64,000 bases of DNA from Defluviitaleaceae bacterium (lineage in GTDB: Bacteria; Bacillota; Clostridia; Lachnospirales; WRAX01). The notes under the pieces are model-generated. The model did no database searches, was not told the origin of the DNA, and was given only the letters and a program-made list of their open reading frames with translations. The translations under genes were made by a program, and so were the position numbers. Shown in pieces: positions 35,376 through 45,985 of the stretch; position 1 is the stretch's first letter; every line of letters begins with the position of its first letter. Location of the stretch: NCBI GenBank assembly GCA_009780415.1, contig WRAC01000001.1, positions 79,049 to 143,048 on the forward strand. Direction: 5' to 3'.

Positions 35376-36974
35376 ATGACACGGAGAATTATTTGCGCGG
35401 CTTTGCTAACCGTGATGCTTATTCTGGCGGCTTCCTGCGGCGCGGCGCCCGACCATCCGTTTATGGATGATATACCGTTGATTATACCGTCAATCCCCGC
35501 CGGGGAGACATTCATTTTTCAAAATAATGAATACTCTATAATCGTAAACACCGAATCAATGCTTCCCTATCACTTTTTTAACTACATGGAAGGCTTGTTT
35601 CAGGTTTGCTACGATGCCGGGAATCATTTCGACCACGGGCACGGCTGCCTGAACGTCGGCTTTACCGACACGTACGGCAACGTCATAATACCGCTTGAAT
35701 ACAGGCTCGGCTGGCATGACGAGCTGCACAGCGACGGTTTGGTGCTTTTGGTATCCCATGATTTCAGGTACGGTTATGCCGACGCGTCAGGCGAATTTGT
35801 TATACCGGTTCAGTTCATGCATGTATCCGGTTTTAATGAGGACGGGCTGCTGATAGCCGGAAAAATTTTCGATGACGGTTCGCATGGGTATGGCATTATT
35901 AACAGGGAAGGCGAAACCGTCCTGCCGTTTGAGTATGAATTTCTGACCAATCTATCGGGTGATGCGGTGGTGGTCGCTGAATTCGGCAGCTTTACGACAA
36001 GGTACGGATTGATGGACATTCGCGGCGAAATCATTATCCCTGTCCAATATGAATTTATGCATATAGATATTAACGAAGGCTTAGTACATGTGCAAACAGG
36101 CGGGCACCCAGCCTTTGACTACCCGGACAGGAAGCACGGGGTTTATGACATCGCGGGGAACGTTGTTATTCCCGCGGAGCTGGATTACGCGTTTGTAAGC
36201 AATTTCTTTGACGGGCTGGCCTCCGTAACGCAAATGACCGGTGACCATGTCGTCATTTCCGCCGAACGGGGCTTTACCCAACCCGTCTTAATATACGGCT
36301 ATATCGACAAAACCGGCGCGCTGGCCATACCGATGGATTTCAACCTCGCCAACCATTTCGCCGACGGCCTTGCCTTGGTAGGGGTCTATGAGGATATAAG
36401 CAAGGGCGACGCTATGCTGTACGGTTTTATCGACACGCGGGGCAACGCGGCCGTACCGGTTATATACGCGGACGCGCGGGAGTTCTCCGAGGGGTTGGCG
36501 GCGGTCGGAATCAAAACCGCGGCGGGGATAAAATACGGTTATGTAAACAGGCGCGGCGAAACCGTTATACCGTTTGAATTTGACGCGGCGGAACTGTTCG
36601 GCGGCGGCTTTGCCTGGGTCAGAATCAACGGTATGTGGGGAATGATAGATTCCGCGGGGAACGCGGTAATCCCGCCGATTTATCAAAGCTATAGCAAAGT
36701 GTCGGACGGTTTGGCCGCGGTAAAGTCGCGTAATCTGTGGGAGCTTACGGATTTTTCGGGGAATGTCGCCGTACAGTATTCATTTGAAAGCCTGCATATA
36801 TTTTCGCACGGTCTGGCAATCGTTAGAAAAGACGGCAAATTCGGCCTTATCAACACAAGCGGCGAAATAGTCGTACCCCTTGTATACGACGAAATTCAAA
36901 GGTTCGATGATTTTATTATAGTAAGGGAGAACGGATTGCGGGGAATTTGGAGGATAGTGCCGTCGGAAGAATAA
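35376..36974 (+). CDS. WG-repeat lipoprotein
   Basis: Lipobox LILAASCG; repeated YGYIDKTGALAIP / WGMIDSAGNAVIPP units. Confidence 0.85.
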   Translation: MTRRIICAALLTVMLILAASCGAAPDHPFMDDIPLIIPSIPAGETFIFQNNEYSIIVNTESMLPYHFFNYMEGLFQVCYDAGNHFDHGHGCLNVGFTDTYGNVIIPLEYRLGWHDELHSDGLVLLVSHDFRYGYADASGEFVIPVQFMHVSGFNEDGLLIAGKIFDDGSHGYGIINREGETVLPFEYEFLTNLSGDAVVVAEFGSFTTRYGLMDIRGEIIIPVQYEFMHIDINEGLVHVQTGGHPAFDYPDRKHGVYDIAGNVVIPAELDYAFVSNFFDGLASVTQMTGDHVVISAERGFTQPVLIYGYIDKTGALAIPMDFNLANHFADGLALVGVYEDISKGDAMLYGFIDTRGNAAVPVIYADAREFSEGLAAVGIKTAAGIKYGYVNRRGETVIPFEFDAAELFGGGFAWVRINGMWGMIDSAGNAVIPPIYQSYSKVSDGLAAVKSRNLWELTDFSGNVAVQYSFESLHIFSHGLAIVRKDGKFGLINTSGEIVVPLVYDEIQRFDDFIIVRENGLRGIWRIVPSEE

Positions 36975-36996
36975 AAACGGCATTTTACCGTCAGCT

Positions 36997-38952
36997 TTAA
37001 TAACGTATGGTTTCGATTATATTTTTACCTTGAATCCGCGAGGCGGAATACCGCATTGTAACCCATGTCACAATCAGGACGCCAAGGGAGCATTGGATTA
37101 TCGGCAGCCACGGCATAGGGAAGCCGAGTTCAACAGGCACAGCCAGATACCGGTAAACCGCATATGACCCGGCAACGCCCAGCGGCAAACCGATAACAAG
37201 GGATTTCAAGGAGCATAGTATGCTTTCGAGATTCAGCATACGGCTTAATCCCTCCGGCGTCATGCCCGCGCTCCGCAAAACCGCGAATTCGCGGGAACGG
37301 GAGCGCACGTTTGCCGATATGGTGCTGATTACGTTTGTCAGGCCTATAAGCGTCAGCATAGCGATAAAGCCGTAAATAAAAACCATGATGAGTCGGCCTA
37401 TATCGCGTGTCATATCCATTTGCTCCTGGATATTGAATACGCTCAAATCCCCGAGGCTTTCATCGAACGTAAACATATCACGCAGCACGGCGCCCGCATA
37501 TTCGGTAAATCCCGCCGCGTCCGATGAATTGGCGAACCATACGTACGATAAGGCGTCAAGCGCGGGAACGATGATGTTCACCATACTGTTGCTGACCCAA
37601 AGGATTTCCTTAGGTATTTCGCCTATCGAAAGCACGCCGTGCAAGGTTATGTCAAACTCATCGCCGTAATAATAATTCTTCATGCGTAATGTTTGATTGC
37701 TGAAAATCAATGGGGCGAGTATCTGCCGGCCTTCATCATGATACAGGGTAAACTGATTTACAAGAATATTTGAACCGCGCGGCACTCCCGCCAGCCTGCA
37801 TAAAGCATCATAATTTTCCGCGTCCAAAACGATAAGGCTTGCGAAGATGATGTGTTCCCGATTATCCGGGCCGAGGGGCGGGTCAAGGATTTCCCTCGTC
37901 CTTGAGTTCAGCATTTCAATCGGAACCAGCGCCCGGTACGAGTGATAATCGGCTCCCGCGCCGAATACGTCCGTATCGGGAAACTCACGCATTTTTTCCG
38001 TTATTTCGCCGGCAAGGACGCTGTTAACCGCAACATATTTCCGTTCGATTAATTCCCAATCCTCTATCCGTCTGGCATCATAGTAAGAATAAAATTGCGC
38101 CGCCACATTTATGTCTATGCCGGGGAAGAACACGTTTGTAAGCGTGCCCATCATCATCCCGAACGTGCCGACCACAATAAATAAAACAATGCTGACGGTC
38201 AGCGACACTACCGTTGCGCGAAAATTCCTGCGGCTTCGCTTCAATGACTTGGAAGCCAACACGCCCTCAAACCCGAATAACTTTTGGATAAGCCAATTTT
38301 TGCGGGCTTGCCCCGGCTTGACTTTAACCTCGCCCGCGACGCGTATGGCGTCAATAGCGGTCAGCCCCGCCGCTTTACGGGCCGGAAGCCATGCCGAAAG
38401 GCCTACCGTCATAAATGATATTATTACAGAAAGCAGCAATGCCTGCCACGCGATTACAAAATCCAAAACAAGGGGCTGTTCGCTGACATTGTTAAGCCTA
38501 GTAAGAAAATAATCCACGATGCGAACACCCGTTAAGTTTACAAGCAGCCCTAAGGCTAACCCGGCAGGAATACCGATTAAGCAAAGGTAAACGCCTTCAT
38601 ACATAATCGTTTCCGCAATCTGTTTCTTTGTTGCGCCCACGCTTTTTAAGATTCCGAACTGCGCCGCGCGTTCGCCCGCGCTCACCCGGAAAGCGTTCGA
38701 TACGACGATGACGGACGCGGCGACGATTATGGAAACAAAAACCGCGCTCATGCCGAACAGCATTGAATTATACATATTTATGTAATATTCATTATCGCCT
38801 ATCACATGCCTGAACATAGCGTCGCCGCTCGCCGCGAAGCCAAAGACCGCGGTTATCATTGCGGTGGCGAGTATAATGCCGGCAAGCGTCCACGCGGTGC
38901 GGCCCCGGCTTGATTTTATTTGGCTGTACGCCAATTTTGCCGTCAGCTTCAT
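36997..38952 (-). CDS. FtsX-like ABC transporter permease
   Basis: Large extracellular loop and FtsX-type TM organisation; adjacent ATPase. Confidence 0.85.
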   Translation of the reverse strand: MKLTAKLAYSQIKSSRGRTAWTLAGIILATAMITAVFGFAASGDAMFRHVIGDNEYYINMYNSMLFGMSAVFVSIIVAASVIVVSNAFRVSAGERAAQFGILKSVGATKKQIAETIMYEGVYLCLIGIPAGLALGLLVNLTGVRIVDYFLTRLNNVSEQPLVLDFVIAWQALLLSVIISFMTVGLSAWLPARKAAGLTAIDAIRVAGEVKVKPGQARKNWLIQKLFGFEGVLASKSLKRSRRNFRATVVSLTVSIVLFIVVGTFGMMMGTLTNVFFPGIDINVAAQFYSYYDARRIEDWELIERKYVAVNSVLAGEITEKMREFPDTDVFGAGADYHSYRALVPIEMLNSRTREILDPPLGPDNREHIIFASLIVLDAENYDALCRLAGVPRGSNILVNQFTLYHDEGRQILAPLIFSNQTLRMKNYYYGDEFDITLHGVLSIGEIPKEILWVSNSMVNIIVPALDALSYVWFANSSDAAGFTEYAGAVLRDMFTFDESLGDLSVFNIQEQMDMTRDIGRLIMVFIYGFIAMLTLIGLTNVISTISANVRSRSREFAVLRSAGMTPEGLSRMLNLESILCSLKSLVIGLPLGVAGSYAVYRYLAVPVELGFPMPWLPIIQCSLGVLIVTWVTMRYSASRIQGKNIIETIRY

Positions 38953-39632
38953 TGGCGCACCGCCTCGTCACGGAGGATCCGCCCATCGCTGATTGTTATT
39001 ACACGGTCAGCCTGCAAGGCTATGTTTTCGTCGTGAGTAATTATGATCAGGGTCTGGTTAAATCTTTTGTTGGACAGTTTCAAGAGGTCTATAACCTCAC
39101 GGCTGGATTTGCTGTCAAGGTTCCCCGTGGGTTCGTCGGCAAGAATTACCGCGGGGTCGTTAATCAATGCCCTGCCGATAGAAACCCTCTGCTGCTGCCC
39201 TCCCGAAAGCTCGCCGGGCAAATGCCCTGCCCGGTCAGACAGCCCTATGGTTTCAAGGATATATTTTAACTTGCTCGCGTCCGGCTTGCGCCCGTCCAAT
39301 AACCTTGGCAGCATGATGTTTTCTTCGGCGGTAAGCGTATGGATTAAGTTGTAAAACTGATAGATAAGGCCTATATTGCGGCGGCGGAATATTGCCAGCT
39401 CGCTTTCGTTTAATTTGTAAATCTCGTTGCCGTCAATTGTCACCGTTCCCGAAGTCGGGCGGTCAACGCCGCCTATAAGGTGCATGAGCGTGGATTTGCC
39501 GGAGCCGGATGCCCCGATAATCGCCGCAAACTCGCCTTTCTCAACGCTGAAGCTCACGCCGCCCAGCGCCGTGACCACCGTATCGCCTTTCCCATATGTC
39601 TTGTACAAATCTTTCACTTGTAAAACAGCCAT
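38949..39632 (-). CDS. ABC transporter ATP-binding protein
   Basis: IIGASGSGKSTLMHLIGG; LSGGQQQRVSIGRAL; VILADEPTGNLD. Confidence 0.92.
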   Translation of the reverse strand: MAVLQVKDLYKTYGKGDTVVTALGGVSFSVEKGEFAAIIGASGSGKSTLMHLIGGVDRPTSGTVTIDGNEIYKLNESELAIFRRRNIGLIYQFYNLIHTLTAEENIMLPRLLDGRKPDASKLKYILETIGLSDRAGHLPGELSGGQQQRVSIGRALINDPAVILADEPTGNLDSKSSREVIDLLKLSNKRFNQTLIIITHDENIALQADRVITISDGRILRDEAVRQ

Positions 39633-39720
39633 TTTTTACCTCCCCGTGTTTGATGAAGCTATTTTAACAAACCAAAATGACTTTTCGGTGACTTTTTTTA
39701 TGCCGAAAGTGACAATCCGG

Positions 39721-40572
39721 TCACTTAAAGAATTTCAGCGTAAATACAGCGCCTTGCCCATTACCGCCGCCATCTATTTCAATATCCCCGTTTTGCCCCC
39801 GCATTATCGCAAGGGCAAGAGGCAAGCCTATGCCGCAGCCTTTTTCATGGTTGGAGCCTTCAAACCGTTTGAAAAGCTTATAAATTTTATTTTTTTCTAT
39901 TCCATTACCGCTATCCGTAACGGAAATCCACTTGCAGATAGGGTTTGAACCGCATTCTATGCGTATCGCGCCGCCATCAGGCGAAGCTTCCGAAGCATTT
40001 TTAATTAGGTTGGTTAAGGCTTCGCTTGTCCAGCGCCTGTCACAGGGCAATTCCGCGCCATTAACAATTTCTATTCCCTGATTTTTCACATCAAGCAGGA
40101 TTTGAAGCGGTTCAAGCGCAAGGCCGATCAGTTCGTTTGACGGTATGGTTTCTGTTTTAAACTCTACGGCCCCCGCGTCAAGCTTCGCTATTTTAAGCAG
40201 CGCATAGGCAAACCACTCCATACGCGCAAGCCCCGCCTTTATATTCGACAGAAATTCCGTCTGCTTATCCGCGGGCGTTTCGCCTGCGGTGAGGGCGTTT
40301 TCAAGCAGCTCGGCCATAATCATCATTGAGGTGAGCGGCGTTTTAATCTGGTGGGAGATGTTCACAAGGGTATCGCTCATTGCGTTGCGTTCCTTTTGCA
40401 ATATGTCAACCTGTTCATTTTTGCGGTATGCAAGCGTATGGATATCATTTTTGAGTATGCCCCATCCGCCCTCACGATTATCACGCAAATCAACGGATTG
40501 CCCGTCTATGATTTTACGGATATTACCGGACAGTTCCCTTACCTCGCTTTTTTTAATCCACACGGTAGCCAA
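39721..40572 (-). CDS. Sensor histidine kinase (BceS-like)
   Basis: NISHQIKTPLTSMM H-box; SVTDSGNGIEKNKIYKLFKRFEGSNHEKGCGIGLPLA. Confidence 0.88.
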   Translation of the reverse strand: MATVWIKKSEVRELSGNIRKIIDGQSVDLRDNREGGWGILKNDIHTLAYRKNEQVDILQKERNAMSDTLVNISHQIKTPLTSMMIMAELLENALTAGETPADKQTEFLSNIKAGLARMEWFAYALLKIAKLDAGAVEFKTETIPSNELIGLALEPLQILLDVKNQGIEIVNGAELPCDRRWTSEALTNLIKNASEASPDGGAIRIECGSNPICKWISVTDSGNGIEKNKIYKLFKRFEGSNHEKGCGIGLPLALAIMRGQNGDIEIDGGGNGQGAVFTLKFFK

Positions 40573-41206
40573 TCCCCCTAACAGTTTCGATATTCAGCGA
40601 ATCGCCAAGTTTTTCACGCAGTCTTTTGATATATACGGTCAGCGTGTTATCTTCAACGAAGCTTCCCGCCGAATCCCAAATATTCTCCAAAATTTGCGCG
40701 CGCGTAAGCAATTGCCCTCTGTGCGAGGCGAATATCAGCAGCAGACGGTATTCAAGGGCTGTTAATACAAGCAATGCCCCGTTTATATACGTTTTGCCCG
40801 CCGACACATCAATCGTGATATCCCCAACGGTTAACAAAGACGGGATTGAATTGCCGGCAGCCTCATTCAATGTGCGCTTGACCCTGGCAAGCAGCTCGCG
40901 TATGCGGAAGGGTTTGATAACATAGTCATCCGCGCCGCCTTCAAAAGCCTTAACGATACAGGCCTCGTCATCAACAACCGTCAGAAAGATTACCGCCGTA
41001 TCCGATAGCTTTTTCCGGACATCAAAGCCCGTACCGTCAGGCAATTGCATATCCAATATCGCAAGGTCGAATTTATGGGCCGCTATAGCATTGACCGCTT
41101 CATTTACGGTCAAGCCGTGGGATACGGCGTACCCTTCCCGCTCAAGGGCATATACAAGCCCCGACGCTATCATTCTATCATCTTCAACAACTAAAATACG
41201 CTTCAT
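40553..41206 (-). CDS. OmpR-family response regulator
   Basis: REC domain (ILVVEDDRMI...LAILDMQLPDG) plus winged-helix C-terminus. Confidence 0.9.
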   Translation of the reverse strand: MKRILVVEDDRMIASGLVYALEREGYAVSHGLTVNEAVNAIAAHKFDLAILDMQLPDGTGFDVRKKLSDTAVIFLTVVDDEACIVKAFEGGADDYVIKPFRIRELLARVKRTLNEAAGNSIPSLLTVGDITIDVSAGKTYINGALLVLTALEYRLLLIFASHRGQLLTRAQILENIWDSAGSFVEDNTLTVYIKRLREKLGDSLNIETVRGIGYRVD

Positions 41207-41241
41207 CAATTCTCACCCCGTATATAAGAACGATAAATATC

Positions 41242-41274
41242 AGACCTGTCCGGCAACTTGCATTCGGCGGATTT
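41242..41274 (+). repeat. R2 element, truncated copy (one end only)
   Basis: agacctgtccggcaacttgcattcggcggattt; same as the left end of the full copy at 41291. Confidence 0.7.
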
Positions 41275-41290
41275 CTTTGATATTTTATAT

Positions 41291-41454
41291 TAGACCTGTC
41301 CGGTAACCTGCTTTCGGTGGATTTTCGCGCAAATTTTTTGTTATGCTAGGAACGAAAAACCGCGTGTGCCCAAAGGCACAGAAGGTTTTTTGTGACGACG
41401 CAGAACGGAAAATTTGCCGGAAAGACGCCGGAACGAGGTTACCGGACAGGTCTA
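41291..41454. repeat. R2 MITE-like/hairpin element, copy 2 (inverted relative to copy 1)
   Basis: 19-bp terminal inverted repeats TAGACCTGTCCGGTAACCT / AGGTTACCGGACAGGTCTA; interior matches the reverse complement of 12902-13065. Confidence 0.85.
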
Positions 41455-41640
41455 TTGATAAAAGTAACAAAAATCGACCGGGATTTCAAGATAAATAATA
41501 ACCATCTTATCTTTACACTAAGCCCATGATTTGATAAGATGGATTACGATAATATAAAATAATTTTATTTACCCTCTTGACTTGAACATGATGTCGCAGT
41601 TTAAACTCTCTTTAAGAGATTGGGAAAGGAGGGTACGGTC

Positions 41641-43197
41641 ATGGAATTGCTGACAGTCAGCAGGATTTCAAAGGATTATGGCGTTTCCACAAGAATGCTG
41701 CGCTATTATGAACAAAACGGCCTCATTAAAAGCCTTAGAAAAGAAGGATATTCATACAGGGTTTATGATGAGGCCGCGGTCATGCGCTTGCAGCAGGTTA
41801 TTATCCTGCGCAAATTGCAAATCCCGGTAAAGCAGATATGCGCTATCTTAAATAATCCCGGCGCCTCAGCGGTTATTGAGGTCTTTAAGAAAAACATACG
41901 GGAAATTGATATCGAAATTACCGCTTTGTCTACAATCAGAAAGATTTTAAACAGATTTGTAAACGAGCTTGAGGAAGCGGCCAGCCTAAATCTTAGCCTT
42001 GATTTCCTAAACGGCGATTCCGTAAAGGAATTAACCGGCTCCCTCTCCCTGATCCAAAAAAACATAAAGGAGAGTATGGCAATGAACGATCTGAACCAAG
42101 CCGCGGAGGTTTTGAGCAAACTGCGCAATGTAAGGGTGATATACCTGCCGGCTATGACGGTGGCGTCATACCGTTATATAGGCGAAAACCATGAGGAAAA
42201 CGCCTTGAAAACGGTGGATGAGTTTGTAAGGAAAAGCGGGCTTCTGCAAATTAAGCCCGATTTACGTCATTTTGGGTTTGAACACCATCTTTTGTTTTCG
42301 GAACACCGCGGTTATGATGCGATGGTATCAATACCCGATGATATGGACGTCCCCGCGCCGCTTGTCAAGAAGAAATTACGCGGCGGGATGTACGCTGCTT
42401 ACACAACCGATATTGGCGCGGTTGATTCTTGGCTGGGTATGCTGGCTTGGATAAACGACAGCGGCAAGTATCAGTTTTGTGATACCTACGCGCGCATAGA
42501 ACCGGCTGTGGAGGAAATTATATACACGGGAAGGTTTTATTTCGAAGAACAGTTAAATTATTACAATAATATTCAAGCTCCTGATTTTAACCCGGATGAC
42601 ATGCAGTGGGACATGTTAATGGCCATAAAGCCTGCGGAAACCACCGCGGAGGTTTCTGAGGATATAACGGACAGCTTGGAAAAATGCGGTTTAAATGCCA
42701 GACTTGTAAATAGAAATAAAACAAAGATAATAGGATTTTCAAAAATCATACCCAGAGGCTCAAAGGATGATTTTGTGGAAGAATTTACGAATGAAATCAA
42801 ATCCGACGGGCGCTTGGATATACTGAATCAATACAGAAAGCCCGGCGCCCCGCTCCTCGGCTTTGGCTTCCATGATTTAGATTCCAAAAGGAACGGAGGC
42901 TGGCGCTTAACATACGGTATGTTGGAATCAGACATAACAGATGCGGATGCTTTTATGAAACATAATCCGTTTGTTAAAAATATCGACGCCTCTAAATGGC
43001 TGCGCATAGAATACACAAAGGAATTTGACTCTGATTCTATCGCGAAAAAAGCCTACGAAGCCGCCCCTAAGCTTGGATATATTTTTAACAGCACCATTAT
43101 GGGTAATATCGACGAATACCCGGACGGCAATATTGGGAAACCCGCCGGCGGAGACGGTAGGGAAAGCGTCCTATATCACTGGTTTCCCGTTTTGTAA
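41641..43197 (+). CDS. MerR-family regulator with GyrI-like effector-binding domains
   Basis: ISKDYGVSTRMLRYYEQNGLIKS HTH; repeated effector-domain-like C-terminus. Confidence 0.82.
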   Translation: MELLTVSRISKDYGVSTRMLRYYEQNGLIKSLRKEGYSYRVYDEAAVMRLQQVIILRKLQIPVKQICAILNNPGASAVIEVFKKNIREIDIEITALSTIRKILNRFVNELEEAASLNLSLDFLNGDSVKELTGSLSLIQKNIKESMAMNDLNQAAEVLSKLRNVRVIYLPAMTVASYRYIGENHEENALKTVDEFVRKSGLLQIKPDLRHFGFEHHLLFSEHRGYDAMVSIPDDMDVPAPLVKKKLRGGMYAAYTTDIGAVDSWLGMLAWINDSGKYQFCDTYARIEPAVEEIIYTGRFYFEEQLNYYNNIQAPDFNPDDMQWDMLMAIKPAETTAEVSEDITDSLEKCGLNARLVNRNKTKIIGFSKIIPRGSKDDFVEEFTNEIKSDGRLDILNQYRKPGAPLLGFGFHDLDSKRNGGWRLTYGMLESDITDADAFMKHNPFVKNIDASKWLRIEYTKEFDSDSIAKKAYEAAPKLGYIFNSTIMGNIDEYPDGNIGKPAGGDGRESVLYHWFPVL

Positions 43198-43220
43198 CAT
43201 GCTCTGTTCTTAGTCTGTTC

Positions 43221-43994
43221 TTAGATACGCCTTATCATACCAGGCTCTAAGCCAAGCGTATCAATAAACCTCTTTATATATACGTCCCATAACGCCCATT
43301 CGTGACCGCCGGGTGATTCCTCGTACGTAAGGTTATATCCCAGGTCTTGAACAAAATCCCTGAAACGGACATTGCCTTCGAACAGGAAATCATCCGTGCC
43401 GCAAAATTGGTAAAGGCGGGGCTTTTGCCGGAGCCTCGCCGTTCTTTCCGCGGCGGCGAACAGGTCGTTGGCGCTGCCCTTGATAGCGTCCACGCCTCCC
43501 GCAACCATTTTTATCTCATTTTTCATATCTTCCGTGCCCGCGAACAGATTAACCAAATCCAGCGCGCCGGACAGGCTTCCCGCCACCGAGAATAAATCCG
43601 GGCGGTTAAGGGCGCATTTGAACGCGCCGAAGCCCCCCATGGACAAGCCGGCAACAAAGGTATCCTCGTACTTCCTTGACAGCTTGAACAACGCGCGGGT
43701 CACTTCAATCAATTCCACACTTACGAAAGTCCAGTACCTATAGCCGTTTTCTATGCCGGGAAAATCGTTGTAAAAGCTGTTGTTGCAATCGGGCATAATA
43801 ACGGCCAGCTTGTATTCTTCCGCATAGCGCGGGAGAGAAGTAGACCGCGCCCAGGAATTGAAATCGCCCGAATACCCGTGCAGCAGGTAAAGCACCGGGT
43901 ATTCGCCGCCATTAATATCCTCCGGTATAATCACGTTCATATTTGTGTGGGAGTTGAGCGCCTTGGAATAAAAACTACAGGTCATAAACGCCAT
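43221..43994 (-). CDS. Esterase family alpha/beta hydrolase (EstD-like)
   Basis: EYPVLYLLHGYSGDFNSW; FVAGLSMGGFGAFKCAL nucleophile elbow; GGHEWALWD. Confidence 0.87.
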   Translation of the reverse strand: MAFMTCSFYSKALNSHTNMNVIIPEDINGGEYPVLYLLHGYSGDFNSWARSTSLPRYAEEYKLAVIMPDCNNSFYNDFPGIENGYRYWTFVSVELIEVTRALFKLSRKYEDTFVAGLSMGGFGAFKCALNRPDLFSVAGSLSGALDLVNLFAGTEDMKNEIKMVAGGVDAIKGSANDLFAAAERTARLRQKPRLYQFCGTDDFLFEGNVRFRDFVQDLGYNLTYEESPGGHEWALWDVYIKRFIDTLGLEPGMIRRI

Positions 43995-44114
43995 ACAGAT
44001 TCTCCTTTTGCTTCCTTTTGTTTCATAGTATAATAATTATAGCACGAATAGAATAAATAATAAATATTTTATATTCTGAAAGCGAACCAACGGCCATCTT
44101 GCGACAATATAGCT

Positions 44115-44654
44115 ATGAAGGGGATGATGGCATCGGTTGAAAAAGAATTCTCCGATTTTTTGGAAGCTCATGAAAAAGACATCTTCTCCTTTTGCCTTTA
44201 TTTGACTATGAGGGGGGACGATGCGGAGGAGTTGTACCAGGACACTATGCTGGCGGCATTTTTATCTATGGATAAGCTAGATATGGCAAAAAATCCCAAG
44301 GCGTTTATATATGCTATTGCCGCGGGAAAATGGAAAAACGCGCGCCGCAAGGCTTTTAGGCGCAATACTATCGCTCCGGCCGCGGATGTTTTGGAAATTG
44401 CGGATATGCCCGGCGCGGATGGCACGGAAGCCGCAATTGAAAAGGTGTTATTCAAAAAAGCAATCGCTGAAGCCTTCAGCCGTTTGGATGTCAAATACCG
44501 GGTTCCCTTGATATTATGTTACTTTGATGATTGTTCTATTGAAGTGATAGCCGGAATTTGCAAAATACCCAAAGGCACGGTCAAGAGCAGGCTGCATAAG
44601 GGGCGAAGCCTGTTAAAGCGGGAGCTGGTCAAGGAGGGGTATGATGGAAGATAA
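44115..44654 (+). CDS. ECF-type RNA polymerase sigma factor
   Basis: Region 2 (FCLYLTMRGDDAEELYQDTMLAAF) and region 4 (YRVPLILCYFDDCSIEVIAGICKIPKGTVKSRLHKGRSLLK). Confidence 0.87.
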   Translation: MKGMMASVEKEFSDFLEAHEKDIFSFCLYLTMRGDDAEELYQDTMLAAFLSMDKLDMAKNPKAFIYAIAAGKWKNARRKAFRRNTIAPAADVLEIADMPGADGTEAAIEKVLFKKAIAEAFSRLDVKYRVPLILCYFDDCSIEVIAGICKIPKGTVKSRLHKGRSLLKRELVKEGYDGR

Positions 44655-44982
44655 TCTGACAAGTGATTTAAAGGAGTTTTTCGCGGACAGAGTACCGCCC
44701 CCGGCGGAAACCAGGACCGCCTTGACCCGAAAGCTGGCGGAGGCGCAAAGGGATATTGAGCGCAGACGGACGATAGGGCAGTGTTTATTGGTCCTGCTCT
44801 ATGCAATGCTGTTTTCGGCTTCAATACTCGGGATAGCGTGGGTGTTTTTCGGCGCGGGCATAATTGTCCTTGCCGTCTTGATTTACCTTTCCGCGTCCAT
44901 AACCGCCGGGCTTGCCATTGTATTAGCCTTTAAAAGTCTATTAGCGAAAGGCGGTAACGCGTGTGATGCTGTTATGGACTAG
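44644..44982 (+). CDS. Membrane protein, possible anti-sigma partner
   Basis: Overlaps the sigma-factor gene; two TM helices. Confidence 0.5.
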   Translation: MEDNLTSDLKEFFADRVPPPAETRTALTRKLAEAQRDIERRRTIGQCLLVLLYAMLFSASILGIAWVFFGAGIIVLAVLIYLSASITAGLAIVLAFKSLLAKGGNACDAVMD

Positions 44983-45274
44983 CGCCGGAATATTCGTATT
45001 CTCCATTCTCGCCCTTTTAACCATGCTGGGCTGCTGGACATATTCAGACGCTAAGATACGCTCCGGCAAACCGGAAATTTGGGTTTTGATCGTTCTTCTC
45101 GTACCCAATTTTATCGGCCTTATTATCTATCTTCTGATTGGCAGGACAAAGGAATCAGAAGGCCCGAAGCCGCCCGGGAATAAATTTTTCAAACCCCTCG
45201 CCGCCTTTGGCATACTGACCATATTGGCCTTTGCGGCCGTCATGACATTTGCGATACTTGTACCGATACCATAG
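44963..45274 (+). CDS. PLDc_N-like membrane protein
   Basis: CWTYSDAKIRSGKPEIWVLIVLLVPNFIGLIIYLLIGRTK. Confidence 0.6.
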   Translation: MMLLWTSAGIFVFSILALLTMLGCWTYSDAKIRSGKPEIWVLIVLLVPNFIGLIIYLLIGRTKESEGPKPPGNKFFKPLAAFGILTILAFAAVMTFAILVPIP

Positions 45275-45296
45275 TATTAAACGGGAGGAAAACATA

Positions 45297-45935
45297 ATGT
45301 TATTATTTACTTTAAGCCTGATAGGACTAATACTTTCAATTTTTGCCCTGTTGGGCACCGTCGCCTTATGGGTCTATAAAGACGCCAAAACAAGGGCGGA
45401 AAACGCGGGGATTTGGGCGATATTAAGCCTTGTGGCATTCCCCGTCGGTTTGATTGTTTATCTTTTGGCGGGCAGGACAAAAAAAGTCAACGGAACCCCA
45501 GCGCCTAAAATCAAATTAATAATACTCGCAATATTCTTTGCGGTCCTGGTGGCCGTATCCGCCGGGCTTCTCATATACAGCGTCACAGGCGGGTCTTTAA
45601 CAGGATTTGGATCGGTAAAATCCGGCGCGTTCTCCATGTCGATGAATTGGTATTCGGACGGCCGTTGGTCATTTAACGCCCGAAGCGCCAATGGCAGGAT
45701 ATCCAGATCCCCCAACCTGACTGCCGAGGAGCTTAATTCCTTCTTTGTAACTAATTCCAACAATAACGGGGAGGTGAGCTTGTTAATTTCTCAGGGGAAT
45801 GTTGAAACAACCGTAGATATCTCCGGTTATTTCAACGGTTATATAGATATGAGTGATTTTAAACCGGGGCGGATAAGGCTGCAATTGAATTTTAACAGGG
45901 CGTCAGACGTAAGCGCCTTAATACGGTGGCGGTAA
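45297..45935 (+). CDS. PLDc_N-like membrane protein with C-terminal extracytoplasmic domain
   Basis: VYKDAKTRAENAGIWAILSLVAFPVGLIVYLLAGRTK; GGGAGG ribosome-binding site. Confidence 0.55.
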   Translation: MLLFTLSLIGLILSIFALLGTVALWVYKDAKTRAENAGIWAILSLVAFPVGLIVYLLAGRTKKVNGTPAPKIKLIILAIFFAVLVAVSAGLLIYSVTGGSLTGFGSVKSGAFSMSMNWYSDGRWSFNARSANGRISRSPNLTAEELNSFFVTNSNNNGEVSLLISQGNVETTVDISGYFNGYIDMSDFKPGRIRLQLNFNRASDVSALIRWR

Positions 45936-45985
45936 GTCTCGGCTTCCTCAAAATCGCTGTGAAGAACAAATTGCCCGATGTCTTT

